A stretch of 37,064 bases of DNA, from the NCBI GenBank assembly GCA_964608455.1, contig CAZSNM010000011.1:1-37064 (forward strand), written 5' to 3'. This document shows, in pieces, positions 31,366-37,064 of the stretch (its first letter is position 1; each line of letters begins with the position of its first letter). The notes below the pieces were generated by a model, which made no database searches, was not told the origin of the DNA, and was given only the letters and a program-made list of their open reading frames with translations. A program made the translations under genes and the position numbers. The stretch comes from DTDX01 sp964608455. Its GTDB lineage: Archaea; Thermoproteota; Bathyarchaeia; 40CM-2-53-6; DTDX01.

Positions 31366-32286
31366 ATGAAATTTCTTGGTAGAAGCATTATATCCATAAA
31401 AGATTTTACTCAAGAAGATATGGAATATATTTTTTCAATAGCAGATTCCATGGAATCCATAGCTAAAAAAGGTTCTGAAATGCTTAAAGGAAAAATTATG
31501 GCTGCTTTATTTTTTGAACCAAGCACTAGAACCAGATTAAGTTTTGAATCAGCTATGAAAAGGCTTGGTGGAGAAGTAATAGGTTTTTCTGAAGCAAAAG
31601 GAACTTCGGTTGAGAAAGGTGAAAACTTAGCTGATACAATAAGGGTTGTTGAAAACTATGCTGATTTAATTGTGATTAGGCATCCGCTTGAAGGTGCAGC
31701 TAGATTAGCAAGCGAATTTTCAAAGGTTCCAATTATAAATGCTGGTTCTGGAGCTGAAGAGCATCCAACTCAAGCTATGCTTGATTTATATACTATAAAA
31801 AAAGAAAAGGGTTATTTAGATGGTTTAAATATAGCTTTAGTAGGGGATTTAAGATATGGACGAACAACTCACTCTTTAGCTTATGCTTTAGCCTTATATA
31901 ATGTTAACCTATTTTTGGTTTCTCCAGAACTTTTAAAAATGAGACGGGAAGTAGTTGAAGATATAGAGAAAAAAATATTTGTAAAAGAATTAAATGATTT
32001 AAATGAGATTTTACCAATTTTAGATGTAATATATATTACTAGAATTCAGGAGGAGCGATTTGCCGATCCTGCTGAATATGCAAAGGTGAAAAATTCTTAT
32101 AGATTAACAGCTAAAGATTTAGAAAAAGCTAAAAAAGATGTTATTGTTATGCATCCTCTTCCAAGAATTGATGAAGTAAGCTTTGATGTAGATAAATTGC
32201 CATGCGCAAAATATTTTAAGCAAGTTTGGTATGGACTTCTTTTACGAATGGCTCTTTTAAGCACAATTCTTGGAGCAATAAAATAA
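31366..32286 (+). CDS. pyrB: Aspartate carbamoyltransferase catalytic chain
   Basis: The enzyme condenses carbamoyl phosphate and aspartate, the committed step of pyrimidine synthesis. Active-site motifs are complete: FFEPSTRTRLSFE (STRT 53-56), the 80s loop with SVEKGE (81-86), EEHPTQAMLDLYT, and VMHPLPRIDE. The 306-residue length is normal. The ATG start has AAGGGGTG upstream. The gene is divergent from pyrI with a shared AT-rich spacer, so the two chains may be regulated from one bidirectional control region. It converges with the NrdD-like regulator, 12 bp apart. Confidence 0.97.
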   Translation: MKFLGRSIISIKDFTQEDMEYIFSIADSMESIAKKGSEMLKGKIMAALFFEPSTRTRLSFESAMKRLGGEVIGFSEAKGTSVEKGENLADTIRVVENYADLIVIRHPLEGAARLASEFSKVPIINAGSGAEEHPTQAMLDLYTIKKEKGYLDGLNIALVGDLRYGRTTHSLAYALALYNVNLFLVSPELLKMRREVVEDIEKKIFVKELNDLNEILPILDVIYITRIQEERFADPAEYAKVKNSYRLTAKDLEKAKKDVIVMHPLPRIDEVSFDVDKLPCAKYFKQVWYGLLLRMALLSTILGAIK

Positions 32287-32298
32287 AGTGTAAAAGTT

Positions 32299-34548
32299 TT
32301 AATTTAAAGCATAGCAAACTCTATTTTCTAAATCTTTCTTTTTAGCTTCAGGCCAAAGCATTAAAGGTGTAAAAACATTTTCAGTTCTAGCTATTTGAAT
32401 TAACTCGCTTGTATCGCAATTTAAGCATTTATAAAGAAAGCCTTGAAAAATTTTAGAGCAGTTAAAGCAATAGGAATAATCGCTTGTATAAAACATGAAT
32501 TTAATTCCTTTATCTTGAGCAAATTTAGTTGTTTTAAACAAGCCTTCAGGATTAAATTTTTTAGCTTCAAGATAAATTGGTAAAGAAGCATTTCCAAGAA
32601 GATTTTGAATTTTAGCTTCGAGTTTAATTCTATTTTCTAAAGGTATTTTTAAGGATAATGGCAAAATTGCTTCATCATTATAATAAGGTTTTTCTACTGA
32701 ACCTTGAACAATCACTGTTGATTTTCCATATTTTTCTGCATCAAGCTTAGCTAATCTAGTTGAAGCTTCATTGCTTGGTGCTTGAGCAATCAATATATGC
32801 AAATCAAGTTTTTTAGATAAATTAGTGACTTCATTAATCATTATTTTTAATGTATTAACAGCAAACTTTAAAGCCTCCTCCTCAGCATTTATTCCTGTGC
32901 CAACATGAGCTATTGTTGCCTCATTTAATCCTACAAAACTAATTGTGCACGCCTCATTTTCCTTAACATAATAAATGCTGCCTCCTAAAGGTTTAGAAAG
33001 CAAAGGCAGCAATCCCTTATTTAAAGCTGAATCTAAGTAGGTTCTTTTAATTTTTAAGGCTTCAGCAGCTAAATTTAATGTTTTAATTAGCAACTCTTTA
33101 AATTGCTCATCGCTTCCTTTAACTTCATAAGCTATTCTAGGCAGATTTAAAAAAACTGTTCCAACATTTCCAGCATTTAAGCTTGTTTCCCAAAGATTAC
33201 TTAACTCATTACCCAAACGAATTCCCTTAGAAGAATAATTAAAAGCTTCTTCATCATTTAGAAAAACAAAATATGGAATAGAGGATTCAGCTGCTAACCT
33301 ATGACATTTAAGAAGCGTTAAAGATTCATCTTGAAAATCTTTTTTTCTAACTTTAAAAATTAACAATGGATTTATTAATGGAAATTTATATGTTAATTCT
33401 AAAGCAGCATCAATTAACAATTCTAAAAGCAAATTTGCTTCTTGAGCATAATTCCCATATACGCCTTCAACTTTTCCATTTGAAGCTACAGCTTCTGCAT
33501 CTTCAAGAAATTTTGGTATAGAAAATTCTAAACCTAACGAAAGCCTATTAACAAATAAGTTAAAAGGTGTTAAAGCATTAAGATCCTCAAGAAATTGATA
33601 TAATGCTTCTTTAACTTCCTCCTTAGATAATCCAACTATATATGGCGCTAAAAAAACATTAAACATGTCGAAATGCTGTTCTTCAACAATTTCCCTTGAA
33701 AAATAATGGAAAACTCTTCTTAAAAGCATTAAAGCCTCCTTTAAGTTTTTAGGAGGCTTTGAATTAAAACCTTTCTTTAGGAAAAATCTAATATCATGCC
33801 TTATTTCATTTGGAGCTAAAACCCAGCTTTCCAATTTATCTAAATGAATATTTCCTGAAAGATGCGCATCTGCAACTTCTCTAGGCAAAGCATTTAACAA
33901 AACATATTCTTTAATAACTGCTTCTCCAGCCTTTTCTTTAACAAAGTTTACATCCATTTTTTTCTCGCTAGCAAAATTAAAAAGTTGAGTTACATCATAA
34001 ACTGGCATTCCAAGCCTAGTTAACTTATGCCTATATTCCTCAAGTTTTTTCTCAATTAATATTGAATTAACAAATTCTCTAATTAAAGGTGCCGTAAGAT
34101 ATTTTGTTTTAAGCTTAATTAAACGTTCTTCCACTTCAGCAGCCACTTCTTGAGCAAGCTCATATGGAACAGAAGCTTCGTTAACCAATGAATTAACTAT
34201 TTTTTCACGATTAAACTCCTCTATAGAAAATCTTGATGTTCTAACAAACATTTTACCTTTTTTAACTGCAATATATTCCTCGATATTTCTTGAAAAATTA
34301 ACCATCATGCGTCCTAACTCAGTTACATTATACTTTCTTTCCCTTTCATTTAAACTTATTAAGCCTGCTGAAAGCAAGCTTTTTAAATGATAAACAAATT
34401 TTCCAGCATCTCTAACAGGATCTAAATTTACAGTAGCCATAATTTCCGTATATGGAAGCGGGCCTTTAACGCTTAAAAGCTTTAAAATTTCCATTCTTAT
34501 AGGGGATGAAGCAGCATCAAAAACTTCTGAACTTTTTTGAGCTTCCAT
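32299..34548 (-). CDS. Winged helix + ATP-cone + catalytically dead anaerobic ribonucleotide reductase (NrdD) fusion
   Basis: Residues 8-90 form an ArsR-like winged helix (FDAASSPIRMEILKLLSVKG, then KFVYHLKSLLSAGLI). Residues 99-187 form an ATP-cone (VRTSRFSIEEFNREKIVNSL ... LTRLGMPVYDV). Residues 190-749 follow class III NrdD: LPREVADAHLSGNIHLDKLE, GNVGTVFLNLPRIAYE, a C-terminal Cys4 zinc site (694, 697, 708, 711) and a last NRVCY. Catalytic residues are missing: the usual N-C-x-x-H-D reads NEIRHD (E248), the thiyl-Cys segment reads SSKGIRLG (439-446) with no Cys, and the final glycyl-radical loop has no Gly. Best read as a nucleotide-sensing transcription factor, comparable in logic to bacterial NrdR. 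ATG start with GAGG upstream. Confidence 0.85.
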   Translation of the reverse strand: MEAQKSSEVFDAASSPIRMEILKLLSVKGPLPYTEIMATVNLDPVRDAGKFVYHLKSLLSAGLISLNERERKYNVTELGRMMVNFSRNIEEYIAVKKGKMFVRTSRFSIEEFNREKIVNSLVNEASVPYELAQEVAAEVEERLIKLKTKYLTAPLIREFVNSILIEKKLEEYRHKLTRLGMPVYDVTQLFNFASEKKMDVNFVKEKAGEAVIKEYVLLNALPREVADAHLSGNIHLDKLESWVLAPNEIRHDIRFFLKKGFNSKPPKNLKEALMLLRRVFHYFSREIVEEQHFDMFNVFLAPYIVGLSKEEVKEALYQFLEDLNALTPFNLFVNRLSLGLEFSIPKFLEDAEAVASNGKVEGVYGNYAQEANLLLELLIDAALELTYKFPLINPLLIFKVRKKDFQDESLTLLKCHRLAAESSIPYFVFLNDEEAFNYSSKGIRLGNELSNLWETSLNAGNVGTVFLNLPRIAYEVKGSDEQFKELLIKTLNLAAEALKIKRTYLDSALNKGLLPLLSKPLGGSIYYVKENEACTISFVGLNEATIAHVGTGINAEEEALKFAVNTLKIMINEVTNLSKKLDLHILIAQAPSNEASTRLAKLDAEKYGKSTVIVQGSVEKPYYNDEAILPLSLKIPLENRIKLEAKIQNLLGNASLPIYLEAKKFNPEGLFKTTKFAQDKGIKFMFYTSDYSYCFNCSKIFQGFLYKCLNCDTSELIQIARTENVFTPLMLWPEAKKKDLENRVCYALN

Positions 34549-34681
34549 TTTTAAACCTCGCTAATTTAACTTTAAAAAATTAGAGTGAAAACGCTTATTA
34601 AGTTTAGTTTTATTAAAAATGTAGAGAATAAAGCTCTTCCTTAATAAACATTTTCAGCTTCTAGTAAAATTGAAAAATCTA

Positions 34682-34692
34682 AAATATTTAAA
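34682..34692 (+). promoter_or_regulatory. Probable TATA box of tRNA-Pro
   Basis: AAATATTTAAA lies 26-36 bases before the tRNA 5' end, the expected spacing for an archaeal tRNA promoter. Confidence 0.45.
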
Positions 34693-34717
34693 TCGATTAA
34701 AATCCAAAATTATTTTT

Positions 34718-34827
34718 GGGGCGGTGGTCCAGCTTGGTCTAAGATGCCGGCCTCGGGTCAACTTTAAGCAGGAAAGCCGGTGATCGCGGGTTCAAAATGC
34801 TTTAACAGGAAAATCCCGCCCGCCCCA
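34718..34827 (+). tRNA. tRNA-Pro(CGG) with two introns (37/38 and 59/60)
   Basis: Acceptor GGGGCGG pairs with CCGCCCC and the discriminator is A; CCT rather than CCA follows. Removing 34758-34774 (17 nt) gives the anticodon arm CCGGC-CTCGGGA-GCCGG with anticodon CGG. Removing 34797-34813 (17 nt) restores the T arm GCGGG-TTCAAAT-CCCGC. The splice helices are CTCG/CAGG (one mismatch) and TTCA/GGAA (one mismatch), each next to a perfect 5-bp outer stem. The second intron sits in the T loop, as in the tRNA-Tyr gene. Confidence 0.86.
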
Positions 34828-35080
34828 CCTCAATTTTGCAGTAGACCTCTTTTTATATTCTCCTGAAAATTTTATGAAAAGGCTAAATATGCTGGTTAAG
34901 CAAGAAATCATTATATAAACGCACATCATATACATAAATTTCTTTTAGAATGATCTATGATGGTTAATGAATTTATCACAATATTTTCAGCAATTAAAAC
35001 AAGCTCTTCATGAAATCCTATATTAATTTTGGAGTTTACAAAGGGAAAACTTTATACATAAAAAATCCTTTTAAACTCGG
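34828..35080. other. AT-rich spacer with a promoter-like element but no recognised gene
   Basis: CATTATATAAACG at about 34909-34921 resembles a TATA box pointing right, but I find no coding frame longer than 17 codons and no clear folded RNA behind it. The rest of the 253 bp shows no structure I can support. Confidence 0.35.
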
Positions 35081-35938
35081 TTAAACTTGAAGATTTGATA
35101 TTTTTCCTAAAAATGAACCATCGAGAAGGTAAACTTCAGCATTCTTTAAGTCTATGCTGCCTGATCTTAAAATTGGTCCAATATATTCCTTATTGTTATT
35201 TTCTTTGCTCCAAGTTAAATTAACTGATTGACCTCCTAAAAGAGGATTAAAAGAGGGCATAATTAAACATTGAGAAAGGTTTATTGACAATGCTTCTTCC
35301 TTTAACTTTTTTTTAAAACGTTTCATTAAAGCATTAATAAGATTGTTTTTATTAATTAAAGCTTTAACCCAAACTTGTTTAAAAGATCTAAAGCCAAAAT
35401 GATCTTTAAAAGCTACAACGGGATGCATATGACCCATAATTAAACCTTTACATTTAAGCAATTTTAAAGAAAACCAAGCATGTCCATGAATTAAACCAAT
35501 GTTTTCTTGAGCTATAATACCTGAGGAGGGAAGAAGCTCTATATTTGATGGAAGCAAAGATTTAATGTTTCCATCGTGATTACCAGGAATTAACTGTATT
35601 TTTTCAACTTTTTTGCTTATTTCTTCAAGGAAGGATGGTATATCCCGTCTTTCTTCAATTTCAACTCTAGCTATTGTATGCTTTAAATCGCCTAAAATAA
35701 TTATAGAGGAAGGTTTTGAAATTTTAATTAATTTAAGCAGAATTTTTAGCATTTTTGAGGTTTGAGATGGAATATGAATTCCTTGCTTAGCTAATGCTGA
35801 TTCCCAACCTATATGCAAATCTGAAATAACCAATGTTTTTTCTTTATTTTCTTCTAAAATTAAAGCTGGAAAAGGTGTAAGCAATCTCAATTTAACCAAT
35901 TTAAATAAAGTTGCTAAAGATTTATTAATATAAAGCAA
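35081..35938 (-). CDS. Archaeal calcineurin-like metallophosphoesterase (SbcD-related)
   Basis: Metal motifs are present in order: VISDLHIG, IILGDLKH, IPGNHDGN, GLIHGHAW and MGHMHP. The 285-residue protein belongs to the archaeal SbcD-related phosphoesterases, which are often encoded close to an Lhr-type helicase, as here. The substrate is unknown. The annotated TTG start (35938) leaves only 23 bp to the divergent SWIM gene and has no clear ribosome binding site; the true start may be a few codons later (in-frame TTGs at about codons 13, 16 and 18). Confidence 0.88.
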   Translation of the reverse strand: MLYINKSLATLFKLVKLRLLTPFPALILEENKEKTLVISDLHIGWESALAKQGIHIPSQTSKMLKILLKLIKISKPSSIIILGDLKHTIARVEIEERRDIPSFLEEISKKVEKIQLIPGNHDGNIKSLLPSNIELLPSSGIIAQENIGLIHGHAWFSLKLLKCKGLIMGHMHPVVAFKDHFGFRSFKQVWVKALINKNNLINALMKRFKKKLKEEALSINLSQCLIMPSFNPLLGGQSVNLTWSKENNNKEYIGPILRSGSIDLKNAEVYLLDGSFLGKISNLQV

Positions 35939-35961
35939 GCTTAAAAGTGAAGGAGTAAAAA

Positions 35962-36384
35962 TTGAGTGAAGAAAGCGAAATTGAAATTTTAAATGAAGCT
36001 TGCAAAGAAATAAGCTTGAAAAATAAACTTGAGGAAGAATTAAAAATTAAGCTTCAAAAAAAGCTTTCTAAAACATTTAATGAAGCTTTACAACTTGTTT
36101 ATGCTAAGCGTGTAAAAAAATACATTTTTAAACCAAGCTGCAGAATTTTATGGATTGTTTTAGGAAGAAAAGGTGAATATCAAATTATTCCAGAAGCAAA
36201 TTTTTGCAGTTGCAACGATTTCTATTTTAGGGTTGTTGGAGGGAAAAAAAAGCTTTGCTATCATTTAATAGCTCAAAAATTAGCTGAAGCCTTAAAAATA
36301 TATGAAGAAAAGGAATTAATGGATAGTGAATATGAAAAAATGATGGAAAAGTTAAGGGGAAAAGTTAAAAAAGCTGTTTGTTAG
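35962..36384 (+). CDS. SWIM zinc-finger protein
   Basis: The 140-residue protein contains a SWIM motif, CxC-x(n)-CxH, seen as CSC (residues about 82-84) and CYH (about 99-101), flanked by charged helices at both ends. SWIM domains bind DNA or proteins and in eukaryotes and archaea are linked to recombination factors (Sws1-like). The start is TTG with AAGGAG upstream. Neighbours are a divergent metallophosphoesterase, a 40-residue membrane protein and an Lhr helicase, which suggests a DNA-repair neighbourhood. Confidence 0.85.
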   Translation: MSEESEIEILNEACKEISLKNKLEEELKIKLQKKLSKTFNEALQLVYAKRVKKYIFKPSCRILWIVLGRKGEYQIIPEANFCSCNDFYFRVVGGKKKLCYHLIAQKLAEALKIYEEKELMDSEYEKMMEKLRGKVKKAVC

Positions 36385-36415
36385 GTATTTTTTAAAATTT
36401 TAAAAGGGGATAAAC

Positions 36416-36538
36416 ATGGCTATTGATGAATTTTATGAATTAATAAAAACTGTAACGATAGTTTTAGGTTTTTTAACAGTAATTTTAATCTTTGTTTATT
36501 TAAGTTTAGAAAAAAGGGGGTTAGAGGAAAAGAAATAA
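36416..36538 (+). CDS. Small single-pass membrane protein (40 aa)
   Basis: The ATG at 36416 is preceded by AAAAGGGGATAA, a good ribosome binding site. The 40 codons encode a short acidic N-terminus (MAIDEFYELIKT), one hydrophobic helix (VTIVLGFLTVILIFVYLSL) and a charged Lys/Glu tail, so a single transmembrane helix is likely. It follows the SWIM gene by 31 bp and is probably in its transcript. No family is recognised. Confidence 0.55.
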   Translation: MAIDEFYELIKTVTIVLGFLTVILIFVYLSLEKRGLEEKK

Positions 36539-36547
36539 AATTATTTT

Positions 36548-37064
36548 TTAATCCCAAAACATTCTTGTTCTAGCATATTCTCTTTCAGCTTTAATTATTT
36601 CATTATAAAGTTCCTCCTCTGTTTTTAAAGGTTTTCTTAAAATTTTAATTGCGGTGGCTGGGCCAACTCCATGACCACTTAAAACAATAACTGCTTTTTT
36701 TCCATAAATTTGAATTAAACTTGCTGTTTTCCAAGCTTCTTTCCAAATCTCCTTTTCCTCCTCATTTAAAACTTGTTTTTTCAATTTTTTCTTAACAACC
36801 TTTTCTATATCTTTTTCAATGTTTGAAACAGCTATGAGTGTTGAACCGCATTTAGGACATTTAATTTTTTCAGGAATTTTTTGAACAATATTAATATGGC
36901 TCCAATCTCCATTAAAAATACATGTTAACTTTATAGTTTTGGAAAGTATTCTTTCTTTAACTATTTCTATTAAAGGTTTTTCTGGTAAAGCAGGTTTAAG
37001 AATTTCATGCGGCACAATTTTATCAAGCATTGGATAAGCTAAAATTGAGCATGCTTCATTGTTC
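36548..37064 (-). CDS. lhr: Lhr-type ATP-dependent helicase, C-terminal part (runs off the window)
   Basis: Only the C-terminus of the helicase is in the window; the frame is open to base 37064 and continues beyond. The visible 171 residues include a CPKCGSTLIA zinc-like turn, a Lys/Glu-rich helix, the segment ASLIQIYGKKAVIVLSGHGV with GPATAIKILRK, and the ending EREYARTRMFWD, which is characteristic of archaeal large Lhr helicases. Lhr helicases unwind DNA and RNA-DNA hybrids in repair. The window edge, not a start codon, defines the 5' limit here. Confidence 0.82.
   Translation of the reverse strand, partial: NNEACSILAYPMLDKIVPHEILKPALPEKPLIEIVKERILSKTIKLTCIFNGDWSHINIVQKIPEKIKCPKCGSTLIAVSNIEKDIEKVVKKKLKKQVLNEEEKEIWKEAWKTASLIQIYGKKAVIVLSGHGVGPATAIKILRKPLKTEEELYNEIIKAEREYARTRMFWD

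Noticed and set aside
34945..34960. Possible C box (ATGATGG) of a C/D guide RNA
   Set aside because: It does not match RUGAUGA exactly and no CUGA D box or paired ends were found nearby.

Overview
The window comes from a low-GC archaeal chromosome, probably a thermophilic member of the TACK/Thermoproteota side of the tree. The evidence is Orc1/Cdc6 with ORB-type origin boxes, the small subunit of DNA polymerase D, sn-glycerol-1-phosphate dehydrogenase (archaeal lipids), coenzyme F420 genes, an archaeal RNA polymerase operon with L30e and NusA, multi-OB RPA, and tRNA genes with bulge-helix-bulge introns. RNA polymerase subunit A is one unsplit gene, as reported for Thaumarchaeota and some relatives; a Bathyarchaeia-like or neighbouring lineage is my inference, not a proof. 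TTG and GTG starts are common. A run of 10 N (21296-21305) shows that this is a scaffolded assembly.

Layout. 1-1300: two unknown genes and a winged-helix gene. 1310-1890: a probable replication origin with three ORB-like boxes, two of which point inward on an AT-rich core, plus an array of GTGAATT motifs. 1892-5797: orc1/cdc6, a DUF99 gene, a zinc-ribbon membrane protein and the PolD small subunit. 5896-8847: an AbrB-PhoU regulator, a DUF429 protein, tRNA-Ser and G1P dehydrogenase. 9070-11817: an F420 cluster (nitroreductase, cofD, ECF-type S component, cofC). 11807-17489: ribose-5-phosphate isomerase, a coiled-coil protein, a metallo-beta-lactamase-fold hydrolase, a flavin reductase, glutamine synthetase, a small zinc protein and RPA. 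17604-21550: an RNA-rich stretch with tRNA-Thr, -Leu, -Tyr, -Asp and -Lys, interspersed with an iron alcohol dehydrogenase, a stand-alone Lrp ligand-binding protein, an HExxH protein and the assembly gap. 21703-29931: rpoH-rpoB-rpoA(fused)-rpl30e-nusA. 29918-32286: an HD phosphohydrolase, an unknown gene, and pyrI divergent from pyrB. 32299-34548: a fusion of winged helix, ATP-cone and catalytically dead anaerobic ribonucleotide reductase. 34718-37064: tRNA-Pro, a metallophosphoesterase, a SWIM zinc-finger protein, a 40-residue membrane protein and the C-terminus of an Lhr-type helicase.

Two things stand out. First, the 749-residue protein at 32299-34548 has the architecture of a dNTP/ATP-sensing transcription factor built from an NrdD enzyme. 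Each catalytic site I can align (the first active-site Cys, the thiyl Cys and the glycyl-radical Gly) is replaced or absent, and a winged helix has been added at the N-terminus. Second, six of the seven tRNA genes are interrupted, by 14 inferred introns in total. Four genes share a non-canonical intron between tRNA positions 30 and 31, and further introns lie at 15/16, 43/44 and 59/60. In every case, removing the introns restores a normal cloverleaf.
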